The position numbers were made by a program, and so were the translations under genes. A DNA stretch of 64,000 nt. It comes from Micromonospora pisi. Lineage in GTDB: Bacteria; Actinomycetota; Actinomycetes; Mycobacteriales; Micromonosporaceae. The stretch spans positions 1-64,000 of the forward strand of contig NZ_RBKT01000001.1 in NCBI RefSeq assembly GCF_003633685.1, written 5' to 3'. Within the stretch, counting starts at the first letter, position 1. Each line of letters opens with the position of its first letter. The notes under the pieces are model-generated. The model made no database searches, was not told where the DNA came from, and was given only the letters and a program-made list of their open reading frames with translations. Shown in pieces: positions 1-8,661 of the stretch.

Positions 1-121
1 TGGTCGTCAGCCCCCGGGTCCACCCGCCGACCCATCGTGGTCCGCGTTGGCGGGGACCACGGTTCTGCGGCGTCTGCACCCTGGAAATCCCCCGTGTCAT
101 GCGGCTGCCGAGACGCCCAGA

Positions 122-559
122 CTAGACAACGGCGGAACCGGTGCGGGTCGGGCCGCTTCGATGGCGGGACGCCAGTACGGCACCGATTGCCAAGGCGATC
201 GCCAGCAGCGCGACCGCCGGGCCCGGGCCGGGCGTCGGCCACACCGCGGGTACGACGCCGGGAAACAGCGCGCTCCCGTCGTCGTACCGGAACGCCAGGG
301 CCATCGCAGAACCGGCAGCGACGAATCCACTGGCCGCGCCGACCACGAGTGGTAGGACAGAGCGGCGGCCGGCCGGAACGAGGAGCGCCCAGGTGACACA
401 ACTGTGCAGCGCGAGCACGCTCGCCGCGTAGACCTGCCAGCCCGGGAACCGGGTCAGGGGGATGTCGAAGCTGCCGTACATTGCCCACGGCACGACGACG
501 GAAAGTAGGCTGCCGGCGACACCGGTCGCCGCACCGAGCGGTACCAGGATCCTGGGCAT
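122..559 (-). CDS. hypothetical four-helix membrane protein
   Basis: A 145-residue protein with four hydrophobic stretches at about residues 4-26, 43-63, 66-90 and 111-130 and a short basic tail, so probably an integral membrane protein. I do not recognise a family. It starts 6 nt after the stop of the small gene at 566-763 and is almost certainly co-transcribed with it. Codon use matches the neighbouring genes. No catalytic motif is visible and no function is proposed. The first 121 bases of the window hold nothing that I can support. Confidence 0.7.
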   Translation of the reverse strand: MPRILVPLGAATGVAGSLLSVVVPWAMYGSFDIPLTRFPGWQVYAASVLALHSCVTWALLVPAGRRSVLPLVVGAASGFVAAGSAMALAFRYDDGSALFPGVVPAVWPTPGPGPAVALLAIALAIGAVLASRHRSGPTRTGSAVV

Positions 560-565
560 GCGGCA

Positions 566-763
566 TCAGCCCCCGGCGTTGCGGAGCATCCACTCGTCCT
601 CGCCGCCGGTGGGCTCCGGCCGGTCCGGACGGTGGTCCGTCTCGATCAGTGGTACGTGGTCCTCCGGCAACACCCGCGGGGGCAACTGCCCGAACCGCAG
701 GTGACGCAGGTACGCCAGTTCCTCGTCCGAAAAGTGTTCGACGGATTCCTCACCTGTCGCCAT
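566..763 (-). CDS. small acidic hypothetical protein
   Basis: A 65-residue acidic, hydrophilic protein without recognised domain. The reading frame stays open up to 793, but a strong GAGGAGG ribosome binding site lies six bases before the ATG at 763, so that start is preferred; the longer version would translate its own ribosome binding site. It is the first gene of a two-gene unit with the membrane protein downstream. Function unknown. Confidence 0.65.
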   Translation of the reverse strand: MATGEESVEHFSDEELAYLRHLRFGQLPPRVLPEDHVPLIETDHRPDRPEPTGGEDEWMLRNAGG

Positions 764-896
764 GGCGGCCTCCTCGTTCCGCCCCATTGTCACCCGGTTT
801 CACAAGGCGCGACCACCCCGTCACCAGGATGGAGGGCGCCGACCACAGGTTCGGGCTGTCGTCCTCGGCGGCGTTCGCAAGCGCCGATCCGGCCAG

Positions 897-2012
897 TCAG
901 GAGCCGAGGAGGGCGAGTGCCGCGCGCACCGGTGTGCGGGTAAGGGTCCGTTGGAAGGACGCCTCGCCCTGGCAGAACCGGGCGAACATCCGCCAGCCCG
1001 GCGGGGTCGCGACCACCGTGTGGAAGACCCCCGGGTGGCGGGTGAACGCGCCGAGCAGGCGCCGCCCGGCCGCCATCGACGGGCCGAGCTGTTCGTGCAC
1101 CGCCGTGACGTAACCGTCGAGGTCGCCGCTGGCGGCCGCGACGCCGGCGAGCGCACCGGAGCGGAGCGCGAAGCTGATCCCCTCGCGGGTCCACGGTTCG
1201 AGCAGACCGGCGGCGTCACCGGCGACCAGCACCCGGCCCCGCCGCAGCGGCGAACCGTCGGTACGGCAACGGGTCAGGTGACCCGAGTCGTGGATCGGGT
1301 CGATCCCGGCGAGGCCGAGCCGGTCGACGAAGTCCCGCAGGTAGCGTCGGGTCGCCTCGGGCTGACCGCGCTCGGCGATGACACCGACGGTGAGCACGTC
1401 ACCCTTCGGGAAGACCCAGGCGTACGAGCCCGGGATCGGTCCCCAGTCGAGCAGCAGCCGGCCCCGCCACCGCTCCTGCAACGCGGACGGGACCGGCAGT
1501 TCCAACTCCAGCCCGAGGTCGACCTGGTCGTACTCGACGCCCACGTGGCGGGCGGTGATGCCGGAGGATCCGTCGGCGCCGACGACCACGCCGGCGGTCA
1601 CCTCCGTGCCGTCGGCGAGCCGGATGCGTACACCGTCCGGGTCCTGTTCGATGGCGCGTACGGTGACCCGCTCGCGGATCTCCGCGCCCGCGTCGGCGGC
1701 GGCCCGGCGCAGCCGGTCGTCGAACTCGGGGCGGCGCACCATCAGCACCAGCGGCGCCCCGTGGTCACGGCTGAACCCACGCCGACCGTCGTGAGTGAAG
1801 GTCACGCTCCGCACCTGGTCGTCGGCGGGGACCTCGATCCGCCCGTCGAGGGCGGCGAGCGAGGTGCCGATGAGGCCACCGCCGCAGGTCTTGTAACGGG
1901 GGTGTTCGGCCCGCTCCAGTACCAGGGTGCGGGCACCGGCCCGGGCGGCGGCGTAGGCGGCGGAGAGTCCGGCCGGCCCGGCGCCGACGACGGCGACGTC
2001 ACATGCGGTCAC
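897..2012 (-). CDS. geranylgeranyl reductase-family FAD-dependent oxidoreductase
   Basis: A 371-residue flavoprotein. The N-terminus has the Rossmann FAD motif GAGPAGLSAAYAAARAGA (about residues 11-28) followed by ERAEHPRYKTCGGG, the CGGG signature of the geranylgeranyl reductase/bacteriochlorophyll reductase branch. A second FAD motif, VLVAGDAAGLLEPWTREGI, lies near residues 261-279. Family members reduce isoprenoid double bonds (for example of menaquinone side chains or polyprenyl lipids) or act as halogenase/hydroxylase-like oxidoreductases; the substrate cannot be told here. The start is GTG with no ribosome binding site; TAGGCT ends 7 nt upstream, so a leaderless transcript is likely. 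It stands alone between unrelated genes. Confidence 0.85.
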   Translation of the reverse strand: MTACDVAVVGAGPAGLSAAYAAARAGARTLVLERAEHPRYKTCGGGLIGTSLAALDGRIEVPADDQVRSVTFTHDGRRGFSRDHGAPLVLMVRRPEFDDRLRRAAADAGAEIRERVTVRAIEQDPDGVRIRLADGTEVTAGVVVGADGSSGITARHVGVEYDQVDLGLELELPVPSALQERWRGRLLLDWGPIPGSYAWVFPKGDVLTVGVIAERGQPEATRRYLRDFVDRLGLAGIDPIHDSGHLTRCRTDGSPLRRGRVLVAGDAAGLLEPWTREGISFALRSGALAGVAAASGDLDGYVTAVHEQLGPSMAAGRRLLGAFTRHPGVFHTVVATPPGWRMFARFCQGEASFQRTLTRTPVRAALALLGS

Positions 2013-2018
2013 GGGAGC

Positions 2019-2024
2019 AGCCTA
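2019..2024 (-). promoter_or_regulatory. -10 element of a leaderless promoter
   Basis: TAGGCT on the minus strand, followed by six bases and then the GTG start of the flavoprotein gene. This places transcription initiation at or next to the start codon. No convincing -35 hexamer is visible. Confidence 0.45.
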
Positions 2025-2452
2025 GAGGAACACCCTCTGTGGAGGACGGTCGTGCTGACCGTGACGCCGGGATGCCACCTCCGGGAACCCGACAGAGGCA
2101 CATATTTGTTTCACCGTGATTGCCAGTGGCCTATGTTTGCACCGATCCACGTTTCGGATCCTGCGCCCGTTGTGTCGCGGAATGCATTTACCGACACTCA
2201 AACGTGAACCATTTCCCGGCTCCACTCAGGTTCACTCAAGGGCAACCGACAGCCGTCCTGGCCTCGTCAGGCATGCCGACCACTCCGCCATCGACCAAAG
2301 CGGAACAGCACAGAATACGCGACCCGGCGACCAAATCATACATCTCTACATTTCAATAGATTGCCCCTAGCATTTCCCCCAATCAGTTACCCGGAACCAT
2401 CGATCGGTGGATCACAAGCCCACCGGCCGACCATCGAAGGGGAGCACAAGGG
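2025..2452. other. intergenic region upstream of the subtilase gene
   Basis: About 430 bases without a credible gene. The part from about 2100 to 2400 is noticeably less GC-rich than the flanking genes, as expected for a regulated promoter region. I see the GAAGGGGAG ribosome binding site at its right end (about 2435-2443) but no clear -35/-10 pair and no strong palindrome. Confidence 0.5.
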
Positions 2453-4327
2453 ATGACACACACAGGGTCACCCGGGCGCCGCTGGCGCATCGGAGCAGCC
2501 GTCACCGCCGTGGCGACGGCCGCGGTCGCGTTCGCCAGCCCGGTCGCCGCCGCACCCGCCGAGGGACAGATCCTGCGGGCCGGTGGCGCCACCGCGGTCG
2601 CCGGCTCGTACGTCGTGGTGTTCAAGGACGCCTCGGTGGCCCAGTCCAAGGTCACCGACAACGCGAGGAGCCTGGCCAAACGGCACGGTGGCAGCGTCGC
2701 CCGTACCTACCAGCACGCGCTGCGCGGCTTCGAGGTACGGCTCTCCGAATCCGCCGCCAAGCGACTCGCCGCCGACCCGTCGGTGAAGTACGTCCAGCAG
2801 AACCACACCGTCCACATGGCGGCGACCCAGACCCCGACCCCCTCCTGGGGCCTGGACCGCATCGACCAGCGCAATCTACCGCTGAACAACTCCTACACCT
2901 ACCCGAACAACGGCGCGGGAGTCCGGGCGTACATCATCGACACCGGCATCCGGTTCGCCCACAGCGACTTCGGCGGACGGGCGGTCACCGGCTTCGACGC
3001 GGTCGACGGCGGTAGTGCCGACGACGGCAACGGGCACGGCACACACGTCGCCGGCACGGTCGGCGGCACCGCCTACGGGGTCGCCAAGGGCGTCACCCTG
3101 GTCGGCGTACGGGTGCTGGACAACGGCGGCAGCGGCTCGTACGCGGGCGTCATCGCCGGCATCGACTGGGTCACCGGCGACCACGACCCGGGTGAGCGGG
3201 CGGTCGCCAACATGAGCCTCGGCGGCCCCTTCGACCAGGGCGTCAACGACGCCGTCACCCGGTCGATCGCCGACGGCGTGGTGTACGGCATCGCGGCCGG
3301 CAACGAGTACAGCTCCAACGCCTGCAACGTCTCGCCGGCCAGCACCCCGAACGCGATCACGGTCGGCGCGACCGAGTCGAACGACGCCCGTGCGACGTAC
3401 TCCAACATCGGCACCTGCCTGGACATCTTCGCCCCCGGCAGCGGCATCACCTCGGCCTGGTACACCAGCAACACCGCGACCAACACCATCAGCGGCACCT
3501 CGATGGCCACCCCGCACGTGGTCGGCGCCGCCGCCCTGGTGCTGTCGGCCAGCCCCGCCTACACACCGCAGCAGGTACGGGACAAGCTGGTCAACGACGC
3601 CACCAACGGTGTGGTGACCAACCCGGGTGCGGGTTCCCCGAACAAGCTGCTCTACATCGGAAACGTGGTCCCGCCGACCCAGGACTTCTCGATCGCGGTG
3701 GCCCCGGCCGCCGGTACGGTCAACCCGGGCCAGTCGGCGACCGCCACGGTCAGCACCACCACCACCGTCGGCAGCCCGCAGTCGGTGGCGCTGAGCGCGA
3801 GCGGCCTGCCCGCCGGGGCGACCGCCAGCTTCAGCCCGGCCACGGTCACGTCGGGCGGCTCCTCCGCGCTGACCATCAGCACCACCACCGCCACCCCGCC
3901 CGGCACCTACCCGGTCACCATCACCGGAACAGGACCGGTCACCACCCAGGCGACCACGTACTCGCTGACCGTGAACGGGGCGCCGGGCTGCACCCAGACC
4001 AACGGCAACGACCTCACCATCCCGGACAACAGCACGGTGGAAAGCTCGATCACCATCTCCGGCTGTGCCCGTAACGGCCGGACCAACGCCACCGTGGCGG
4101 TCAACATCGTGCACACCTACAAGGGCGACCTCGTCGTCAGCCTCGTCGCGCCGGACGGCAGCGCCTACGTGCTGCACAACCGCGCCGGTGGCAGCACCGA
4201 CAACATCAACCAGACCTTCACCGTGAACCTCTCGAGCGAACCCGCCAACGGCACCTGGAAGCTCCGGGTGCAGGACGCGGCCACCCTCGACACCGGTTAC
4301 CTGAACAGCTGGACCCTCGCCGTCTGA
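2453..4327 (+). CDS. secreted S8 serine protease (subtilase) with Ig-like and P-domains
   Basis: A 624-residue secreted protease. Order of parts: signal peptide (about 1-34, ending in AAAPA), inhibitor-I9 propeptide (about 50-122), peptidase S8 catalytic domain with the full triad Asp163 (YIIDTG), His195 (GHGTHVAG) and Ser350 (SGTSMATPH) and the oxyanion Asn in AAGNE, an Ig-like Ser/Thr-rich module (about 410-505), and a proprotein-convertase P-domain (about 512-624) that ends the protein. It resembles aqualysin/proteinase K-type extracellular enzymes, and P-domains usually stabilise or target such proteases. The start is supported by GAAGGGGAG ten bases upstream. It is a single-gene unit closed by a strong hairpin. 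No natural substrate can be inferred. Confidence 0.95.
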   Translation: MTHTGSPGRRWRIGAAVTAVATAAVAFASPVAAAPAEGQILRAGGATAVAGSYVVVFKDASVAQSKVTDNARSLAKRHGGSVARTYQHALRGFEVRLSESAAKRLAADPSVKYVQQNHTVHMAATQTPTPSWGLDRIDQRNLPLNNSYTYPNNGAGVRAYIIDTGIRFAHSDFGGRAVTGFDAVDGGSADDGNGHGTHVAGTVGGTAYGVAKGVTLVGVRVLDNGGSGSYAGVIAGIDWVTGDHDPGERAVANMSLGGPFDQGVNDAVTRSIADGVVYGIAAGNEYSSNACNVSPASTPNAITVGATESNDARATYSNIGTCLDIFAPGSGITSAWYTSNTATNTISGTSMATPHVVGAAALVLSASPAYTPQQVRDKLVNDATNGVVTNPGAGSPNKLLYIGNVVPPTQDFSIAVAPAAGTVNPGQSATATVSTTTTVGSPQSVALSASGLPAGATASFSPATVTSGGSSALTISTTTATPPGTYPVTITGTGPVTTQATTYSLTVNGAPGCTQTNGNDLTIPDNSTVESSITISGCARNGRTNATVAVNIVHTYKGDLVVSLVAPDGSAYVLHNRAGGSTDNINQTFTVNLSSEPANGTWKLRVQDAATLDTGYLNSWTLAV

Positions 4328-4355
4328 CGGCACGATCCGTCGTACCTTCCGCACC

Positions 4356-4382
4356 GGAGCCCCGGCACCCCGCCGGGGCTCC
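4356..4382 (+). terminator. rho-independent-type hairpin after the subtilase
   Basis: A perfect 11-bp stem, GGAGCCCCGGC (4356-4366) against GCCGGGGCTCC (4372-4382), with a five-base loop, 29 bases after the stop codon. There is no T-run, as is common in high-GC actinobacteria. Confidence 0.8.
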
Positions 4383-4467
4383 GGCCCGTCCGCAGGCATG
4401 GGAGCGGGCCCGGGAAAGCCGCCGACGGCAAGGACGGCAAACCTCTCATGTACGCCCCGCCGGTCGG

Positions 4468-4492
4468 GAATCATCGGCTTGTGGCCGGGTAT
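4468..4492 (+). promoter_or_regulatory. sigma-B-like promoter GNNT-N15-GGGTAT
   Basis: GAAT at 4468-4471, 15 bases, then GGGTAT at 4487-4492. It fits the GNNT-N14-16-GGGTAC/T pattern that I recall for the Streptomyces sigma-B class of stress promoters. It lies about 50 bases ahead of the small gene at 4543. Confidence 0.4.
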
Positions 4493-4542
4493 TTGCCCGG
4501 CTGTGAGGTGCCCGACAGTGTGGTCGAGCGGAGGAGCTTCCC

Positions 4543-4779
4543 ATGCGACAAGTACAGCTATCGGACCTTGAGGAACGCGTGTACGCCGCAGTCACCGCGC
4601 TCGAGGCGAAGGGGCAGGTCCCCTACCCGGGGGCGATCGCCGACGAGTCCGGGCTCGCCGAGGAGCAGTTGACCGCGCCGCTGCACAACCTGTCGGCGAA
4701 GAACCTGCTGCACCGCGAGGACTCACCGTTGGCCGGTCTCGACTTCGGCCCGCGGTGGTGCGCACATCAAGCCGCCTAG
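4543..4779 (+). CDS. small helical protein, winged-helix-like
   Basis: A 78-residue protein preceded by a good GGAGGAGC ribosome binding site. Its sequence (YAAVTALEAKGQVPYPGAIA followed by a second amphipathic helix) looks like a compact helix-turn-helix or winged-helix fold of the kind seen in short transcriptional regulators, but I do not recognise the family. The exporter gene starts 31 bases downstream, so the two may be co-transcribed and this protein may control the pump; that is inference. Confidence 0.6.
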   Translation: MRQVQLSDLEERVYAAVTALEAKGQVPYPGAIADESGLAEEQLTAPLHNLSAKNLLHREDSPLAGLDFGPRWCAHQAA

Positions 4780-4810
4780 CGGCCAGGGCACCCGGAAGGA
4801 CCCGCCCGGG

Positions 4811-6253
4811 GTGAACCGACAGCGCAACCTGGCGCTGGCGGTGGGCCTGATCGCGGCGTTCATGACCCTGCTGGACGTGAGCATCGTCAACGTCGCGGTG
4901 CCGTCGATCGAACGGGCGCTCAAGGCGTCCCCGAACGAACTGCAGTGGGTGCTCTCCGGGTACGCGCTGACCTTCGGCCTGGTCCTCGTCGCGGCGGGCC
5001 GGTTCGGCGACATCCATGGCCGCCGCAACGTGTTCATCGCCGGCCTCGCCCTCTTCACGGTGACCAGCGCCGCTGCCGGGCTGGCCACCTCACCGGAGTG
5101 GCTGATCGCCGCGCGACTGCTCCAGGGCGCCGCGGCGGGGATCGTCAACCCGCAGGTCGTCGGCATGATCGAGCAGATGTTCCAGGGTTCGGAGCGGGGA
5201 CGGCCGTTCGGCCTGCTCGGCTCGGTCATCGGCATCTCCACCGCGATCGGCCCGCTGTTGGGTGGTCTGCTGATCGCACTGGTCGGGAGCCACGAGGGCT
5301 GGCGTCTGGTCTTCTTCGTCAACGTGCCGGTCGGCATCGCCGCGATCATCTTCGGCCGGCGGGTGCTGCCCGTACAACGCCCGGGGCCGCGACAGAGCCT
5401 CGACCCGGTCGCGATGCTGCTGCTCGGGATCGGTGTCACCCTGTTGCTGCTGCCGCTGATCGAGGAGCGGCAGTGGCAGGGTTGGCTCAAGTGGCTGCTG
5501 ATCCCGGCGGCGGCACTGGTGCTCACGGGATTCGTCCACTGGGAGCGGCGCTACCGCCGACGCGGCGAGCCGCTGTTCGACCTGGCGCTCTTCCAGCGCC
5601 GGTCATACAGCCTGGGCAGCCTGATCGCCCTGCTCTACTTCGCCGGCTTCACCGCGCTCTTCTTCATCTTCACCCTGTTCCTGCAGAACGGCCTCCACTA
5701 CAGCGCGCTGGCCGCCGGCATCTCGGTGACGCCGTTCGCGGTCGGTTCCGCGCTCTCCGCCATCCTCGGCGGCCGGATCGTCAACCGGTTCGGCCGGCCA
5801 CTCGTCGCGATCGGCCTGGTCCTGGTCGCGATCGCGCTGGTCGGCATCATGGTGGCCCTGCACTTCGTGCCGGGCCGGGGCGCCCCGTACGCGACCGCCG
5901 CACCGCTGCTGCTCGCCGGGATCGGGAGCGGACTGGTGATCACACCGAACCAGACCCTGACCCTCGCCGAGGTGCCGGTGGAGCGGGGCGGGGCGGCGGC
6001 CGGGATGTTGCAGACCGGACAACGGATCGGCTCGGCCGCCGGGATCGCCGGTGTTGGCACGGTCTTCTTCTCCGCGCTCGCCGCGACCCACAACGGGTGG
6101 TCGAGGGCATTCCGGGACGCCCTGCTCATCGCGCTCGGCTTCGTCCTGATCGCGTTCATCGCCGCGCTGGCGGACATCTTCGTCGGACGGCGGGGCCGGG
6201 GCCGCGAACGGGACGCACACGCCCACGGCAAGCCGTCCGAGCAGGGCGGATGA
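4811..6253 (+). CDS. DHA2-family MFS drug:H+ antiporter
   Basis: A 480-residue membrane protein of the EmrB/QacA type with about 14 predicted helices. The N-terminal helix carries the DHA2 signature FMTLLDVSIVNVAVPSIERAL, followed by the MFS loop GRFGDIHGRRNVF and the motif-C-like stretch IGISTAIGPLLGG. Such proteins expel hydrophobic or cationic compounds using proton exchange. The start is GTG with GGAAGGA ten bases upstream. The tail after the last helix is charged (RRGRGRERDAHAHG). The preceding small gene at 4543 may be its regulator. Confidence 0.9.
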   Translation: MNRQRNLALAVGLIAAFMTLLDVSIVNVAVPSIERALKASPNELQWVLSGYALTFGLVLVAAGRFGDIHGRRNVFIAGLALFTVTSAAAGLATSPEWLIAARLLQGAAAGIVNPQVVGMIEQMFQGSERGRPFGLLGSVIGISTAIGPLLGGLLIALVGSHEGWRLVFFVNVPVGIAAIIFGRRVLPVQRPGPRQSLDPVAMLLLGIGVTLLLLPLIEERQWQGWLKWLLIPAAALVLTGFVHWERRYRRRGEPLFDLALFQRRSYSLGSLIALLYFAGFTALFFIFTLFLQNGLHYSALAAGISVTPFAVGSALSAILGGRIVNRFGRPLVAIGLVLVAIALVGIMVALHFVPGRGAPYATAAPLLLAGIGSGLVITPNQTLTLAEVPVERGGAAAGMLQTGQRIGSAAGIAGVGTVFFSALAATHNGWSRAFRDALLIALGFVLIAFIAALADIFVGRRGRGRERDAHAHGKPSEQGG

Positions 6254-6318
6254 CGAACAAACCCGTAGCGGGAACGAAAGGTTGTGACCTGGCTCACCCA
6301 AATGCCGTGGCGGGCGGG

Positions 6319-6343
6319 GTTCGGATCCGCCCCACCGGTGTAT
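6319..6343 (+). promoter_or_regulatory. possible sigma-B-like promoter of the Asp23 operon
   Basis: GTTC at 6319-6322, 15 bases, then GTGTAT at 6338-6343, an imperfect match to GNNT-N15-GGGTAT located 43 bases before the first gene of the Asp23/Gls24 operon. The match is weak and rests partly on the stress role of the operon. Confidence 0.2.
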
Positions 6344-6385
6344 GCAACCGGCGATCCGTGCGTCCGCCACCGGGGAGGTAACCAA

Positions 6386-6586
6386 ATGTCCCGCCAGCAG
6401 TTCGGCTTCGTGATCGGCTTTCTCATCGCGGCGGTGTGGGCCGTCGCCGGCTTCGGTGCGGCGGCGGGCGCGGTCCTCGCCGGCCTGGTCGGCTGGCTCG
6501 CGGTCCGGGTGATCGACGGCGACCTCTCGGTGGCCGGTCTCGCCGACCGGGCCAGCGCGAACCGGCGCCGCTCGCCAACCTCATGA
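6386..6586 (+). CDS. small DUF2273-like membrane protein
   Basis: A 66-residue protein dominated by a hydrophobic hairpin (about residues 6-42) with a short basic tail. GGGGAGG sits eight bases before the ATG, which decides this start over an upstream ATG in the same frame. It opens the Asp23/Gls24 operon; small two-helix DUF2273-type proteins occupy the same position in related operons of Gram-positive bacteria, where they are thought to help anchor Asp23 to the membrane. Assignment rests on size, topology and context. Confidence 0.7.
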   Translation: MSRQQFGFVIGFLIAAVWAVAGFGAAAGAVLAGLVGWLAVRVIDGDLSVAGLADRASANRRRSPTS

Positions 6587-6637
6587 CCCTCGCCGACGTC
6601 AAGGCACCGGACCAGGAACGAGTTCAGGAGGCGGCAG

Positions 6638-7144
6638 ATGGCTGACACCGACACCCGGACCGATGGCCGGGAAAAGCTCAGGTCCCCGAGCCAGCTTGTC
6701 CCCGGCGGCGGACAACCGGCGCGGGCCCAACTCGTCACCGACGTGGGAAAAACCCTGATCGCCGAGGGTGTGGTCGCGAAGATCTCCGGTTTCGCCGCGA
6801 AGGAGATTCCCGGGGTGCACTCCATGGGCACCGGCGTGGCCCGCCGCGTCGGCCAGCTACGCAACCTCGTACCGGGTGGTTCCGAGGCGTCGACCCAGGG
6901 GGTGTCGGTGGAGGTCGGCGAGCGGGAGGCCGCCGTGGACCTGGACATCGTCACCTGGTACGGCCAGAGCATCGTCGACATCTCCGACGCGGTACGCCGC
7001 AACGTGATCGACCGGGTGCAGTCGATGACCGGCCTCAGGGTGATCGAGGTGAACATCAACGTCGACGATGTCTTCGTGGCCGGGGAACAGAACAGTGGCA
7101 TGAGCGGCTCCGGCGGCAACAACCCGGGCATGCGGTCACGATGA
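6638..7144 (+). CDS. Asp23/Gls24 family envelope stress response protein
   Basis: A 168-residue soluble protein. Residues about 35-150 match the Asp23/Gls24 (DUF322) fold: VVAKISGFAAKEIPGVHSMG near the start, then VSVEVGEREAAVDLDIVTWYG and IDRVQSMTGLRVIEVNINVDDV. Asp23 is an abundant membrane-associated protein that, when lost, provokes a cell-wall stress response in Staphylococcus; the actinobacterial versions are uncharacterised. AGGAGG lies six bases before the ATG. The stop overlaps the start of the next gene by ATGA, so translation is probably coupled. Confidence 0.92.
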   Translation: MADTDTRTDGREKLRSPSQLVPGGGQPARAQLVTDVGKTLIAEGVVAKISGFAAKEIPGVHSMGTGVARRVGQLRNLVPGGSEASTQGVSVEVGEREAAVDLDIVTWYGQSIVDISDAVRRNVIDRVQSMTGLRVIEVNINVDDVFVAGEQNSGMSGSGGNNPGMRSR

Positions 7145-7527
7145 CCGCGCAGAAGTCACAGGCCGCCGGTAAGGCACCCGCCGGCGAGAAGTCCCCGCCG
7201 GCCGAGCCGGAGCACCGCAGCGACCGGGTCGCACTGGCCACGGCGGTACGCGACGCCGTACTCGCGGTCGACGGGGTGCGTGAGCTGACCACCGGCGGCC
7301 CGGTCGAGGTGGCCACCCAGTTCGCCGGTGGCAAGGTCTCCGGCATCCGACTGGGTGACGAGGTCGAGGTGCACGTCATGGTCGACGCGGTGCCGATCGG
7401 GCCGCTCGGTGAACGGGTCCAGGCTGCCGTACGGGCGGTGCTGGCCGGGGCTGGTGTGGATCGGCCGGTGGAGGTCGTGGTCGACGACATCGACCTGGCG
7501 GCATTGGCCGCGCAACCCCGGAGGTGA
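7141..7527 (+). CDS. second, divergent Asp23/Gls24-like protein
   Basis: A 128-residue protein overlapping the previous gene by four bases. It keeps a compact Asp23-like core (ALATAVRDAVLAVDGVRELTTG, then EVEVHVMVDAVPIGPLGERV and VEVVVDDIDL) but is much shorter and has a charged, flexible N-terminal segment of about 30 residues. It may form hetero-oligomers with the longer Asp23 protein; that is inference from the gene pairing. Confidence 0.75.
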   Translation: MTAQKSQAAGKAPAGEKSPPAEPEHRSDRVALATAVRDAVLAVDGVRELTTGGPVEVATQFAGGKVSGIRLGDEVEVHVMVDAVPIGPLGERVQAAVRAVLAGAGVDRPVEVVVDDIDLAALAAQPRR

Positions 7528-7531
7528 ACCC

Positions 7532-8056
7532 ATGCGGGTGGTCAACCGACTGGCGTCGCTGCTGCTGGCCGTCATCCTGCTCGGCGGTGGCCTGCTGCTC
7601 GCCGCCGAGGCCGCGGCGGTGGCGCTCGACCTGCCGTCGCTGCTGATCGACCGGGCGGGTTGGTTCAACACGCTGACCAGCACCACCGTGGGCGATCCGG
7701 TGATCTTCGCGATCGCGATCGCGGTGGGTGTGGTCGGCCTGCTGATCCTGCTCACCCAGTTGCGTCCGTGGACCCCACAACGGCTCGAGGTGCCGCTCGC
7801 CGACGGCTGGCACCTGCACCGCCGGTCGGTCGAGAAACGGCTGGCCGGTGCGGCCGACCGGGTCCCGGGTGTCCGGGACGCGCGAGCCCGGGTACGCCGG
7901 CACGGCAACTCCTGGTCGTCGCGAATCCGGGCGATCGGCGACCCGGCGACCCGACCCCAGGTGGAGCGGGCGATCCGGCAGGAACTCGACCGGCTGGCCG
8001 CACCGCCGGCCGCCCGCCTCGACATCCAGTTGGCGCGGCAACGGAGGACCACATGA
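7532..8056 (+). CDS. DUF6286-type membrane protein of the Asp23 operon
   Basis: A 174-residue protein with two N-terminal hydrophobic segments (about residues 6-31 and 50-72) followed by a soluble domain (WHLHRRSVEKRLAGAADRVPG and PATRPQVERAIRQELDRLAA) like the AmaP-type domain. The start is chosen at the ATG four bases after the previous stop, with CGGAGGTG just upstream. The stop codon overlaps the next start by ATGA. It probably anchors or scaffolds the Asp23 proteins at the membrane. The DUF number is from memory; the topology is seen. Confidence 0.75.
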   Translation: MRVVNRLASLLLAVILLGGGLLLAAEAAAVALDLPSLLIDRAGWFNTLTSTTVGDPVIFAIAIAVGVVGLLILLTQLRPWTPQRLEVPLADGWHLHRRSVEKRLAGAADRVPGVRDARARVRRHGNSWSSRIRAIGDPATRPQVERAIRQELDRLAAPPAARLDIQLARQRRTT

Positions 8057-8655
8057 GCCATGCTGGCAACCGCATCCTCTGGACCGTGGTCGGTCTACTG
8101 CTCACCGCGCTCGGCGCGGCCGGCGCGGTGGCGAACCTGGGCCACCTGCCCGGCATCGACGAACGGGCGCCGTTGGTCTGGACCGGGTTGCGCGGCCTGT
8201 ACCGGGACATCTCGCCGTGGGGGCCGATCGTCACCATCGCCCTGGGGCTGATCCTCGCCTTCCTCGGCGGGCTCCTGCTACGCGGACAGCTCCGCCCGGC
8301 ATCCCATCCCGGAATGGACGCGTACGACCTGAACAGCGTCACCGGGAAGCGGGCGGAACCCGACGACACCGGGCCGGGGATCACGATCGTGCAGGGCTCC
8401 GCCCTCGCGGACGGGCTGGAACGGGACCTGACCCGGGACCCGCAGATCCGTCGGGCCTCGGTCTGGCTGACCGGCGACCCGCCCACCCCGGAGGTCCGGA
8501 TCAAGCTCTATGTCAGCCCGCAGGCCCCGCTCGGCGCCCTGCGTGAGTACGTGCAGTCGGCGGTGGACCGGTTCGCCGCCACCTCCGGCCTGCACCCACG
8601 TCACCTGGACATCACCGCCCGGGTGGACAGCGGCAGCGCGGCCCGGGTGCACTGA
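8053..8655 (+). CDS. amaP: alkaline shock response membrane anchor protein AmaP
   Basis: A 200-residue protein with two hydrophobic segments (about 7-28 and 58-78) and a C-terminal cytosolic domain of about 110 residues with the pattern typical of AmaP (GITIVQGSALADGLERDLTR, then VRIKLYVSPQAPLGAL). In Staphylococcus AmaP tethers Asp23 to the membrane. It is the last gene of the five-gene operon and overlaps the preceding gene by four bases. A hairpin follows. Confidence 0.8.
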   Translation: MSHAGNRILWTVVGLLLTALGAAGAVANLGHLPGIDERAPLVWTGLRGLYRDISPWGPIVTIALGLILAFLGGLLLRGQLRPASHPGMDAYDLNSVTGKRAEPDDTGPGITIVQGSALADGLERDLTRDPQIRRASVWLTGDPPTPEVRIKLYVSPQAPLGALREYVQSAVDRFAATSGLHPRHLDITARVDSGSAARVH

Positions 8656-8661
8656 GCCGAA

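Noticed and set aside
2876-4474. A 532-residue open frame antisense to the subtilase
   Set aside because: Composition is that of a frame shadow (Val/Gly/Arg/Asp repeats); the sense frame has a complete protease.
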